Part shown: piece after piece, positions 1 through 7,830 of the stretch
Numbering within the stretch: the first letter of the stretch is position 1
Layout of the letters: each line of letters begins with the position of its first letter
Assembly (NCBI GenBank): GCA_020634155.1
Contig: JACKCI010000001.1
Coordinates: 2,108,001 to 2,172,000 of the forward strand
Direction: 5' to 3'
Origin: Anaerolineales bacterium
GTDB taxonomy: Bacteria > Chloroflexota > Anaerolineae > Aggregatilineales > J027
DNA length: 64,000 bases
Notes under the pieces: generated by a model
What the model was told of the DNA's origin: nothing
What the model saw: only the letters and a program-made list of their open reading frames with translations
Databases searched by the model: none
Translations under genes and position numbers: made by a program

Positions 1-3000
1 TGATGTAGAAACCCAACAAGTCTTTTTCCCAACGCAGTTGCTCACGTTTATTGGCAACCTCGGCAGGTGTTTCAATCGTACTCCAGACCGACCCTGCGCT
101 GGGCTGGCCTGCCTCGCTGCTTTCAAATAGGTCGAACATGCTGATTTGCCCAACATCGGCTGCTTTGCGCCGTTCAATGCTATGGCTCATAAGGCGCTCT
201 AGGTTATGGAGCAAGATGGGACGCTCACCAAGGTCATCGAGGGCACCCACCCGAATCAACGACTCAAGGGCGCGTTTACCGACGACCCGCATATCGCAGC
301 GCGACAGAAAGTCATCAAGATCAGTGAAGCGTCCATTGGCATCACGCTCATGGGCGATATGGTCAATGGCACCCGCCCCCACATTCTTAATCGCGCCCAT
401 GCCGAAGCGGATATGGCGGGAGCCGTCGGCGTATTGCTCAATGATGAAGTCGGCATAGGAATGGTTGACATGGGGGGGCAAAATCTCAATGCCCATGCGA
501 TAGCAGTCCGCCGCAAAGAGGCTGACCTTGGCCGCCACATCGTAATAGACCGACATCAGCGCGGTCATGTACTCATGGGGGTAGTGGCATTTGAGATAAG
601 CTGTTTGGCAAGTAATGACGGCGTAATCTGCCGCGTGGGAGTTATGGACGATGATGTCATTGGCAATAAAGTTATGGTCGCCCTCAATGGTCAAGTCGTA
701 AGTGGGTTGGTCGCCGATATATTCAATGGAAACAACTTTGTCCCAGTAGATGTCGCCATCACCATCATGGGGCAATGGCTCAATAACCGTGAGGCGATAA
801 TGCGATGATACTGCCTCAATCTGGACCATAATTCCTAATCGCAACAACAGATGTTGCATTTGATGGGCCATACGCTTAGAGGTGGTTATAAACGCGCTTG
901 TAAGGTCGCCCGCAGGTTGCCATAAATGACCAATGACCTGTTCAATCTGGCGATTATTGAGGGTGAATATCTCGCTGGGCAGTGCTTCCAATTGGTCTGT
1001 TAATGCGAGTTCATGCTCCGGCCATGCTTGTTGCCCCTCCACATCAATTCGGCGCGGGACGGCAATCCGGTCATTCGGCTGCAAGTCGCCCAGCAAACGC
1101 CAGCCCGTGAAGGTATACAAAGGATGGTTCGCCGTCGCTTCAAGTTGGCGGCCCAATTGGGTGGTCAGGCGATACACAGGTTTAACACCATTGCTCATGA
1201 CCGCGCTAATGATACCTGACTTGAGTTTGAGGGTGTCGGTATCCATCGCAAGGGTAGCATCGATCTGGACGCTCCCCGTTGCCAAGTCCTCAACCGTGTG
1301 CAGACAACCTGTGGCTGCATCAATAATCTCGGTGCTGCCCACCACGCACTTGTTGAAGCCATAATTGGCGAAATACTCAATTTGGTCGAAAATCGCCCCC
1401 GCCGTCTCTGGGTCTACCTCGTTATCGGGGCCGCGCTCCATAAAGATTTCCCGATGCTCTTGGAGGTCTTTGGCTTTCTTCTTAGAGACGGCCCGCCGCA
1501 TTAAGTCGGCCTCACCCAAGCCATAGCCAAATAGCTCGGCGGCTATCTGCATAATCTGCTCTTGGTAGGTGATGATGCCGTAGGTGTTGCCGATGATGGG
1601 TTCCAGCTTGGGGTGCAGATATTCGATACCCTCTTCGCCATGCAGCCGACGGTTGAACTGCGGGATAAATTGCATCGGGCCGGGGCGGTAGAGCGAAATA
1701 GCCGCGATGATATTCTCAAAGTTCTTGGGGCGCATCCCCTTGAGCATTTGGCGCATCCCGCTACTTTCCAATTGGAAGACGCCGACCGTCTCACCCCGTC
1801 CCAACATCTTGAAGACTTCCTCGACACGGCGCGTCACTTCGGGGTCGTTGGGGTCAGGCTTGATAGGGATATTCGACATGTCGTAGTGAATGCCGTGATA
1901 CTGCTCAATCAGTTCGCAGGCCTTCCGCATGATGGTCAGGGTAGAAAGCCCCAAAAAGTCGATTTTGAGCAAGCCGATACTCTCAGCCGTCTCCATTGGA
2001 AACTGCGTGACCATCTTAACGGGGTTATCGTCATCATCCCCGCCCTTGGTCGGACGGTGCAGGGGCAGATATTCGACCAAGGGACGGTCTGCCACGATGA
2101 TTCCCGCCGCGTGGGTACTGGCATGGCGCGGCACCCCTTCAATCACACGGGCGGTGTCAATCACTTGGCGGGCATACTTGTCCTGCTCGTACATTTCAAT
2201 AAACTCTGAATTGGCAAGGTCTTGGTGGTCTTCATCTTGACCAAGCAGTTGGTAAATCTTGGGGGGCTTGGCGACCGTTGGCACTAAGCGAGCGATGCGG
2301 TCAACCTCAGTCAGTGGCATATCCAGCGCCCGCCCCACGTCGCGGATGGCTTGTTTGGCACCCAATGTTCCAAAGGTGATGATAGCCGCCACCTTGTCCT
2401 CGCCATATTTGCGCGTGCAATACTCAATCATCTCGGCGCGGCGGTCTTCGGGAAAGTCAAGGTCAAAGTCGGGCATGGATACGCGCCCCGGATTGAGGAA
2501 GCGCTCGAAAATCAAGCCATTCTCAAGGGGGTCAAGGTTGGTGATGCCCAGACTATAGGCCACGATACTACCCGCTCCCGACCCGCGCACATTCCACCAA
2601 ATGTCTTTACTGCGGGCAAATTCGCACAAGTCCCACACAATCAAGAAATAGGTATCAAAGCCCATCCTACCAATGATGCCCAGTTCATGTTCAAGCCGCT
2701 GTTGGATAGAGGCACTCTCGGCACGGCCTCCATAACGCCATGCCACACCCCGTTGGCAGAGATGGCGCAAGAAGTGGCCTGCACCTTCAAAGCCATCAGG
2801 TACCGGAAAGATAGGCAGGTGATAGTGCTTATCGTCAAGGTTGACATCTTCTATCATCTCAGCAATGCGGAGCGTATTCGTTAAGGCTTCCGGGACCTCG
2901 CCAAACATGGCCCACATTTCGGCTTGGGTCTTCAAATAATAAGAATTGCCGCCTGACATCGACATGCGGTTGGTTTCATTTTTTAAGGTGCTGGTTTGGA

Positions 3001-3682
3001 TGCAGAGTAGGGTATCGTGGGGGTCGTAGTCTTCCGCTCTTACATAGTGGACATCGTTGGTGGCAACCAGCGGGACATTAGCATAGCCCGCATTCTCCAC
3101 CAACCAACGATTGAGCGTTTGCAATTCAGGGATATTGTGACCTTGAAGTTCCAAATAAAAATGATCTTTGCCAAAAATGTCTTGATACCAGCCAATGAGT
3201 TCCCTCGCTTTGTCTTCTCGGCCTTCCTCCACCATGCGCGGGATTTCAGCCGCCAAGCAGCCACTGGTGGCAATCAAGCCTTCAGCATGGGCCGCCATCA
3301 ATTCATGGTCGATACGAGGGCGGTAATAATAGCCTTCTAATTGAGCCGCAGAGGTCATTTTGAGGAGGTTCTGATAGCCAGTGCGATTGCGTGCCAAGAG
3401 CAGCATGTGATAGGGCTTATTGTCGAGTTGGGAGTCGCGGTCAAAGCGGGTACGGCGAGCTAAATAAGCCTCAACGCCGATAATGGGGTGGATTTTGGCC
3501 TTCTTGCAGGCGCGGTAGAAATCAATGACGCCGAACATTGTCCCATGATCGGAGATGGTTAGTGCAGGCATCCCCAATTCAGTGGCGTATTTCACCACGC
3601 GGTCAATGTGGGCAAAGCCATCGAGTAAGCTGTACTGCGTATGCAGATGCAAATGAACGAAATTTTGATTGTCGTTACACAT
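1..3682 (-). CDS. dnaE: DNA polymerase III alpha subunit, intein-containing (partial, 3' end outside window)
   Basis: This is the replicative C-family polymerase catalytic subunit. The frame opens at ATG 3682 and stays open to the left edge, so the C-terminal part is missing. The N-terminus carries the PHP domain signature (HLHLHTQYSLLDG, residues 9-21). The palm holds the PDFDLDFPEDRR motif with the catalytic aspartates, followed by FGTLGAKQAIRDVGR and the GVFQLES and PGPMQFIPQF segments. The reading frame is continuous through an intein inserted after extein residue 778 (YGFNK|SHAADYA). The C-extein resumes at 640 with SHAADYAVITCQTAYLKCHY and continues to LLGFYI at the edge. The start is supported by the immediately following PHP motif; the ribosome site (AAAGG) is weak. 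The gene is divergent from the EthD-like gene and shares a palindromic promoter region with it. The polymerase call is very secure. Confidence 0.96.
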   Translation of the reverse strand, partial: MCNDNQNFVHLHLHTQYSLLDGFAHIDRVVKYATELGMPALTISDHGTMFGVIDFYRACKKAKIHPIIGVEAYLARRTRFDRDSQLDNKPYHMLLLARNRTGYQNLLKMTSAAQLEGYYYRPRIDHELMAAHAEGLIATSGCLAAEIPRMVEEGREDKARELIGWYQDIFGKDHFYLELQGHNIPELQTLNRWLVENAGYANVPLVATNDVHYVRAEDYDPHDTLLCIQTSTLKNETNRMSMSGGNSYYLKTQAEMWAMFGEVPEALTNTLRIAEMIEDVNLDDKHYHLPIFPVPDGFEGAGHFLRHLCQRGVAWRYGGRAESASIQQRLEHELGIIGRMGFDTYFLIVWDLCEFARSKDIWWNVRGSGAGSIVAYSLGITNLDPLENGLIFERFLNPGRVSMPDFDLDFPEDRRAEMIEYCTRKYGEDKVAAIITFGTLGAKQAIRDVGRALDMPLTEVDRIARLVPTVAKPPKIYQLLGQDEDHQDLANSEFIEMYEQDKYARQVIDTARVIEGVPRHASTHAAGIIVADRPLVEYLPLHRPTKGGDDDDNPVKMVTQFPMETAESIGLLKIDFLGLSTLTIMRKACELIEQYHGIHYDMSNIPIKPDPNDPEVTRRVEEVFKMLGRGETVGVFQLESSGMRQMLKGMRPKNFENIIAAISLYRPGPMQFIPQFNRRLHGEEGIEYLHPKLEPIIGNTYGIITYQEQIMQIAAELFGYGLGEADLMRRAVSKKKAKDLQEHREIFMERGPDNEVDPETAGAIFDQIEYFANYGFNKCVVGSTEIIDAATGCLHTVEDLATGSVQIDATLAMDTDTLKLKSGIISAVMSNGVKPVYRLTTQLGRQLEATANHPLYTFTGWRLLGDLQPNDRIAVPRRIDVEGQQAWPEHELALTDQLEALPSEIFTLNNRQIEQVIGHLWQPAGDLTSAFITTSKRMAHQMQHLLLRLGIMVQIEAVSSHYRLTVIEPLPHDGDGDIYWDKVVSIEYIGDQPTYDLTIEGDHNFIANDIIVHNSHAADYAVITCQTAYLKCHYPHEYMTALMSVYYDVAAKVSLFAADCYRMGIEILPPHVNHSYADFIIEQYADGSRHIRFGMGAIKNVGAGAIDHIAHERDANGRFTDLDDFLSRCDMRVVGKRALESLIRVGALDDLGERPILLHNLERLMSHSIERRKAADVGQISMFDLFESSEAGQPSAGSVWSTIETPAEVANKREQLRWEKDLLGFYI
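641..1348 (-). other. DnaE intein, 236 residues, endonuclease eroded
   Basis: This is an in-frame protein-splicing element within dnaE. It begins with Cys (CVVGSTEI, block A), has the block B motif TANHPLYT at intein residues 72-79 (T72 and H75), a block F segment (DIYWDKVVSIE to GDHNFIAND), and ends with VHN before Ser+1, the canonical His-Asn/Ser splice junction. Residues about 118-180 (EALPSEIF, NNRQIEQVIGHLW, SKRMAHQMQHLLLRLGI) resemble the distal part of a LAGLIDADG homing endonuclease region. No LAGLIDADG motif is visible, and 236 residues is too short for a full endonuclease. All residues needed for splicing are present, so splicing activity is expected while homing is not. Boundaries are precise because the extein sequence is highly conserved. 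Confidence 0.95.
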
Positions 3683-3725
3683 GGTGGCCTTTAAAGTGAT
3701 TACTTGGAGTGGGCAGAAAACTATG

Positions 3726-3761
3726 TGCAAGTATAACACACCCCGCTAGGGTATACTTGCA
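3726..3761. promoter_or_regulatory. Divergent promoter/operator palindrome between dnaE and EthD-like gene
   Basis: A perfect 10-base inverted repeat, TGCAAGTATA (3726-3735) and TATACTTGCA (3752-3761), is separated by 16 bases. Each arm read outward contains TATACT, a good -10 hexamer, so the palindrome may simply be two back-to-back promoters whose -10 elements overlap the same stretch. It could equally be an operator shared by both genes. The functional reading is inference. Confidence 0.5.
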
Positions 3762-3781
3762 TGGTTTGAAAGGACAGAGGC

Positions 3782-4111
3782 ATGGTTAAACTGGTCTTTT
3801 TATTCCGCCAACCCGATGACGAAGAGGCTTTCGAGCGCTCCTATGTGCAAAACCTAGTCTTGCTGGAAAGGTTGCCGGGTATCCTGCGCCGCCAAGCCAA
3901 CATGGTCTTGGGTAGCCCATTGGGGCAATCTCCCTACTATCGCATGTTGGAATTTTATTTCGAAAATCAAGCGGCCTTAGATGCGGCGCTCACCTCACCC
4001 CTCGGCACTGCGGCAGGCCAACAAGTGATGAAGACCGTCGGACACTTAACGGAAATTGTGTTTGTCGATGTCTTTGAAGACAATGAGCCGATTGACCCCA
4101 AGGGCCAATAA
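3782..4111 (+). CDS. EthD family protein
   Basis: A 109-residue small protein that matches the EthD/dimeric alpha-beta barrel pattern: it opens with a beta strand (VKLVFLFRQPDD), has a central YYRMLEFYFENQAALDAAL segment and a closing strand (TEIVFVDVFED). Members of this family include the accessory protein EthD of ether degradation and several small monooxygenase-like or lyase-like enzymes, so substrate cannot be assigned. It stands alone, divergent from dnaE and convergent with fabH, and ends just before a strong bidirectional terminator. AGGACAGAGGC precedes the ATG and serves as ribosome site. Confidence 0.7.
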   Translation: MVKLVFLFRQPDDEEAFERSYVQNLVLLERLPGILRRQANMVLGSPLGQSPYYRMLEFYFENQAALDAALTSPLGTAAGQQVMKTVGHLTEIVFVDVFEDNEPIDPKGQ

Positions 4112-4116
4112 TTAAA

Positions 4117-4140
4117 AACCCCTCTCTGGTGAGAGGGGTT
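4117..4140 (-). terminator. Bidirectional rho-independent terminator (fabH / EthD-like gene)
   Basis: A perfect 10-bp stem, AACCCCTCTC and GAGAGGGGTT, closes a TGGT loop. On the minus strand it is followed by TTTTTAAT, which makes it a good terminator for fabH; on the plus strand only TTT follows, so it is a weaker end for the EthD-like gene. Confidence 0.85.
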
Positions 4141-4152
4141 TGGATTTGCGAT

Positions 4153-5307
4153 CTATTCGTCTTTTTTCTTGTTATTACGGGAGCGATTGAGGCGGGTATA
4201 AAGCGGCACCATCGCCATTTGCACCGTATCCACCACGCGGTTACGGGCGCGTTTCGCCATATAGCTCATACGAGCGCCAGAGAACAACTCGTGAGCAGGG
4301 CTGACCGCACCAACACCCATTTGCACCACCACCGTCGCCCATGTCAGGCCCGCTCCAAAGGCAATCATAGCGACCTTATCACCCTCTTTGAGGCGGCCTT
4401 CTTCAATAGCCTCGACCATTGCCAAAGGCACTGAAGCGGTTGAGGTATTCCCGTATTTGTGGATGTTCATATAGAATTTCTCGGCAGGTTGACGCATCAA
4501 ACGAGCGCCTGCTTCCACAATACGGGCGTTGGCTTGGTGAGGGATGAATAAGTCAATATCGTCCGGCAATAAACCCGCTTGGTCAATGACACGCTTGAGT
4601 GAACTTGCCACTACGCGGGTCGCAAATTTGAAGACAGCTTTGCCATCCATGCGGATAAAATTCTCGCGCTTATCCAAAACCGCTTGGTTCAAGGGGTTAC
4701 TGCTACCACCACCTAACACTTGCAGCGCTTCAGCACCCGAACCATCTGACCCCAATTCAAAGGCCAGCACACCAGTTGGTTCATCGCTAGGGGTTAAGAC
4801 CACCGCCGCTGCCGCATCGCCAAACAGCACACAAGTCCCACGGTCAGTATAGTCTAGCGCAAAGGAAATAATCTCTGACCCAACCACCAAGATGTTGTTA
4901 TGTGCGCCTGATTTGATGAATTGGGTGGCGGTTGCCAACGCATAGACCCAGCCAGAACAGCCCGCCGTCAGTTGAAAAGCTCCACACTTGGCACCCAGCA
5001 TATCTTGGACTTGGCTTGATACGGGCGGGAGCAAATAATCAGGGGAGGAAGTAGCGACAATGATGAGGTCAAGATCGGTTGCTTTAAGGCCTGCCATCTC
5101 AAGAGCAGGAAGGGAGGCTGCGACTGCCATGCTGGAGTTGGTATCGTTCTCAGTGCGGATACGACGCTCTTTAATGCCCGTGCGGGTGGTAATCCACTCG
5201 TCGCTGGTATCAACCATTTGCTCAAGGTCATGGTTGGTTAAGATTTTCTCAGGGATATACTTGCCCCATCCGGCAATCTTGGCATAGCGTTCTTGGGTCA
5301 TCATCAC
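4153..5307 (-). CDS. fabH: 3-oxoacyl-ACP synthase III (KAS III)
   Basis: KAS III condenses acyl-CoA with malonyl-ACP to start fatty acid synthesis in the cytoplasm. The catalytic triad is visible: Cys117 in TAGCSGW, His257 in IPHQAN and Asn287 in KYGNTS. The glycine-rich FGAGLTWAT closing motif is at 317-325. At 384 residues the protein is about 55 residues longer than typical FabH; the extra C-terminal tail (331-384) is basic and ends RSRNNKKKDE. The start is one of three tandem codons, GTG-ATG-ATG (5307-5299), behind AAAGGAATATCGA. The downstream terminator at 4117 ends the unit. A related acyl-condensing paralogue (for example in secondary lipid synthesis) is possible, but the triad and length fit FabH best. 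Confidence 0.88.
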   Translation of the reverse strand: MMMTQERYAKIAGWGKYIPEKILTNHDLEQMVDTSDEWITTRTGIKERRIRTENDTNSSMAVAASLPALEMAGLKATDLDLIIVATSSPDYLLPPVSSQVQDMLGAKCGAFQLTAGCSGWVYALATATQFIKSGAHNNILVVGSEIISFALDYTDRGTCVLFGDAAAAVVLTPSDEPTGVLAFELGSDGSGAEALQVLGGGSSNPLNQAVLDKRENFIRMDGKAVFKFATRVVASSLKRVIDQAGLLPDDIDLFIPHQANARIVEAGARLMRQPAEKFYMNIHKYGNTSTASVPLAMVEAIEEGRLKEGDKVAMIAFGAGLTWATVVVQMGVGAVSPAHELFSGARMSYMAKRARNRVVDTVQMAMVPLYTRLNRSRNNKKKDE

Positions 5308-5388
5308 TCGATATTCCTTTACTGACTGGTTTGGCGTGGTGCGCCCTATAGTTTAGTAGATTGTGCGCTAATTGGCTAGACCTGACTA

Positions 5389-5814
5389 TTAGGCAGTTTC
5401 AACAGCCGGATAGCCAAGGAAACGGGCCAAGGCGTCACGGCGTTGCTTAGACGCCATAAACACAAACCCAGCGGCAATCAAGCCCGCAGCCACCTGCATG
5501 TGGGGCGGCATTTCGCGGAAACGGTCAAGGGGTGAGCGCTCCAGTTGAAGTTGACGAAGCCACAACTTGAGAGCGGGTTGCGACGTGGTACCTACGAGTT
5601 CATCATACAGGGACTGGACAAATTCAGGCGAAGGCTTGGTATGTGGAATCCCATAATAAAGGCGTTCGGCAAGCAACATCAATTGAGCGACGGGTGCATC
5701 CTTGCTGATGTTATAACGAGCCAGCAATTGCTCAAGGGTCATCGTCCGATGGATTAAACTATTGGCATGTTCTGAAAGTAGGTTTTGCATCCAGACTTCA
5801 CTAGGGTTTTCCAT
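5389..5814 (-). CDS. Hypothetical single-span membrane protein, candidate anti-sigma factor
   Basis: I do not recognise a named family in this 141-residue protein. Residues 1-100 are soluble and rich in Leu and charged residues (TMTLEQLLARYNISKDAPV, LWLRQLQLERSPLDRF). One hydrophobic segment follows at about 104-122 (HMQVAAGLIAAGFVFMAS), then a short basic tail. It starts 12 bases downstream of the ECF sigma gene on the same strand, so the two are almost certainly co-transcribed. Small membrane proteins encoded directly after ECF sigma genes are commonly their anti-sigma factors; that role is inferred from context only. No zinc-binding HxxxCxxC motif is present. Confidence 0.55.
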   Translation of the reverse strand: MENPSEVWMQNLLSEHANSLIHRTMTLEQLLARYNISKDAPVAQLMLLAERLYYGIPHTKPSPEFVQSLYDELVGTTSQPALKLWLRQLQLERSPLDRFREMPPHMQVAAGLIAAGFVFMASKQRRDALARFLGYPAVETA

Positions 5815-5826
5815 AAGCTGTTTCGC

Positions 5827-6429
5827 CTATCCTCGTTTCTTAAAGCGCTTAAGAGGGCCAAGTCCCCGATTCATCAAATCTTCGTGCAACGTAGCAAGGG
5901 TACGGTGATAAAGTGACTTCACCGCGCCTTCGGTACGGTTCATAATTTCACCAATTTCGGCGTTTGAAAGACGCTCTACAAATTTTAAGAACAAGAGTTG
6001 CTGACGGTCAGCAGGCAATTGACGAATACTCTCCATCAGTTCTTCTTGCTCTTGCATATCTTCTGTTATGGCCTCTGGCGCATCCGTCTCCAGTTCTGAC
6101 CCAATATACTCATCAATGGCGATGATTTTGCGGCGGCTATTATCACGGTGCCAGTTTGCCAGTAGGTTATGGGCAATACGGTACAACCACGCTGAAAACG
6201 GCACGCCTCGGTCAGAATACGAATTGATATGCGACAGCGCACGCATAAACACCCGCGTGGTTAAATCTTCGGCATCTTGCTTATTTCCTGTGCGATAATA
6301 GAAATACGTGTAGATGCGCGATACGTAGCGTTGGTATAGTTCACCAAAGGCGTATTTATCGCCTTGTTGGGCGAGTGTTACCAAGTCGTTTTCGTCGATG
6401 TCATTGTAGTCCGTGTGTTGATTCATCAT
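5827..6429 (-). CDS. ECF-type RNA polymerase sigma factor (sigma-70 family)
   Basis: This protein directs RNA polymerase to alternative promoters. Region 2 is recognisable from about residue 18 to 95 (AFGELYQRYVSRIYTYFYYR, then GNKQDAEDLTTRVFMRAL and FSAWLYRIAHNLLANWHRD). Region 4 spans about 130-185 (LPADRQQLLFLKFVERLSNAEIG, then RTEGAVKSLYHRTLATL), a helix-turn-helix. Regions 1, 3.0 and 3.1 are absent, which defines the ECF group. The 200-residue length is normal. Start is one of two tandem ATGs (6429 or 6426) preceded by AGAGGTG. The gene is divergent from the MurA-like operon and is followed by the candidate anti-sigma gene. The inducing signal is unknown. Confidence 0.9.
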   Translation of the reverse strand: MMNQHTDYNDIDENDLVTLAQQGDKYAFGELYQRYVSRIYTYFYYRTGNKQDAEDLTTRVFMRALSHINSYSDRGVPFSAWLYRIAHNLLANWHRDNSRRKIIAIDEYIGSELETDAPEAITEDMQEQEELMESIRQLPADRQQLLFLKFVERLSNAEIGEIMNRTEGAVKSLYHRTLATLHEDLMNRGLGPLKRFKKRG

Positions 6430-6495
6430 TTGCTATAACACCTCTCGCAAACTCAGGTTGCGAAGTCTATCGAGAGTGAGAAGAAGTGTCAACGC

Positions 6496-6523
6496 TTGAC
6501 GGTTATTCAATACTGTGGATAAT
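6496..6523 (+). promoter_or_regulatory. Promoter of the MurA-like operon
   Basis: TTGACG (6496-6501) and GATAAT (6518-6523) are separated by 16 bases. This is close to the sigma-70 consensus and sits 23 bases before the MurA-like ATG, which has AAAGGAC as ribosome site. Confidence 0.6.
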
Positions 6524-6546
6524 CCCCTCACTGAAAGGACAATCCT

Positions 6547-7830
6547 ATGCGAATTGCGGTTCAAGGCCAAACAGCACTTCAGGGGGACTATACCCCTTCC
6601 GGCAACAGCAACGCCGCCATTGCAACGATTGCGGCCTCTTTGCTCACCGACGCCCCCGTTACCTTGCAGCATGTCCCTAATACCCTCAGCACTGAGCAAA
6701 TGCTTCATTTAGCCGAGCAATTGGGGGCAACGGTCACCCGTAATGAGTCCACTATTCAGATTGAAACACCGCATATTCAAAGCCGCTCACTATCTGCATC
6801 TATTATCAACAGTTTTCCGGCGAGTTTGCTTTTCTTACCAGCGATTTTGACGCGCCGCCGTCATGCTCATGTGGAGTGGGAGCAATCATCCCCACGTATT
6901 TATCCCCACCTGACGGCTATGCAGGATTTGGGGCTAACCATTGAGCCGGATAGCACCGGAGTCTCAATTACCGCCGTTCCTTGGGATACTGCCGAGTTAG
7001 CCTTGCCTTGGCCGAGTGTGACTGCTACCGCCTTAGTCTGTATGTTGGCGGCGACTCTTGGCACTAAGACCACCCTTTATAACGCGGCATCGGAACCCCA
7101 TTTACGCATTTTACAACACCAATTGGTGCAAATGGGTGCGAAAATCGAGGGAATTGGCTCCAACTTAGTCACCATTTACGGCCTCAGTGGTGAGCCTAGT
7201 GGTGCAAATATCCAATTGCCCTTTGACCATATCGAGATTGCCAGCGTTGCCGCTATTGCTGCCATCACGGGTGGTCAGGTCTCCATCCAAAACGTGCATC
7301 TGGCCGATATGCGGATGATTTTGAAAGTCTATGAACGCCTCGGCCTGCGTTATTATCTGCAAAAAACGGATGATGAGGCTAACCGTATCCTGCATATTCC
7401 AGAGCAGGATAGTTTACGGGTACAGGTCATTGGTGATGGTACCTTGCCGATTGATACCTCGCCTTGGCCCGGCTTCCCGTCTGACTTGGTTGCCATTACG
7501 ACGGTTCTCGCTACCCAAGTGCGCGGCACGACCCTCATTCATGAAAAGCTGTTTGACAATCGCTTGCTCTTTACCGACAAGCTTAAGGCAATGGGCGCTC
7601 AGGTACTCTTGTGTGACCCGCACCGCGCTATCGTCATCGGCAAGTGTCAATTGTACGGCGAATATATCGACTCGCCCGATGTACGTGTAGGTATGGCTCT
7701 CCTCGCAGCGGCCTTGGGAGCCGAGGGAGAGTCTATCATCGACAACGCCGAGCTAATTGACCGCACCTTCGAGCAGGTCATCACCAAGCTCCAGTACATT
7801 GGCGCACGCATTGAGGTTGTGCAGTCATGA
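6547..7830 (+). CDS. MurA-like enolpyruvyl transferase lacking the usual catalytic Lys and Cys
   Basis: MurA adds enolpyruvate to UDP-GlcNAc in the first committed peptidoglycan step. The 427-residue length and the C-terminal half fit MurA: SPWPGFPSDL contains the general-base Asp region, LFDNRLLFTDKLKAMGA matches the substrate-binding Arg helix, and DVRVGMALLAAALGAEG is the late Arg loop. The N-terminal half diverges. The canonical GAKNA is here GNSNA (residues 19-23), so the Lys is Ser21. The flexible loop that normally reads CxIGARPxDxH is EQSSPRIYPH (112-121): the Arg and His align but the Cys position is Glu112. It heads an operon with a hydrolase, MurF-like, Ddl and a C39-like peptidase. 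It may be an active divergent MurA, naturally fosfomycin-insensitive, or a paralogue with another substrate; activity is undecided. Confidence 0.75.
   Translation: MRIAVQGQTALQGDYTPSGNSNAAIATIAASLLTDAPVTLQHVPNTLSTEQMLHLAEQLGATVTRNESTIQIETPHIQSRSLSASIINSFPASLLFLPAILTRRRHAHVEWEQSSPRIYPHLTAMQDLGLTIEPDSTGVSITAVPWDTAELALPWPSVTATALVCMLAATLGTKTTLYNAASEPHLRILQHQLVQMGAKIEGIGSNLVTIYGLSGEPSGANIQLPFDHIEIASVAAIAAITGGQVSIQNVHLADMRMILKVYERLGLRYYLQKTDDEANRILHIPEQDSLRVQVIGDGTLPIDTSPWPGFPSDLVAITTVLATQVRGTTLIHEKLFDNRLLFTDKLKAMGAQVLLCDPHRAIVIGKCQLYGEYIDSPDVRVGMALLAAALGAEGESIIDNAELIDRTFEQVITKLQYIGARIEVVQS

Noticed and set aside
206..808. A 200-codon plus-strand frame across the intein and C-extein of dnaE
   Set aside because: It is antisense to unmistakable DnaE and intein sequence and has no recognisable domain.
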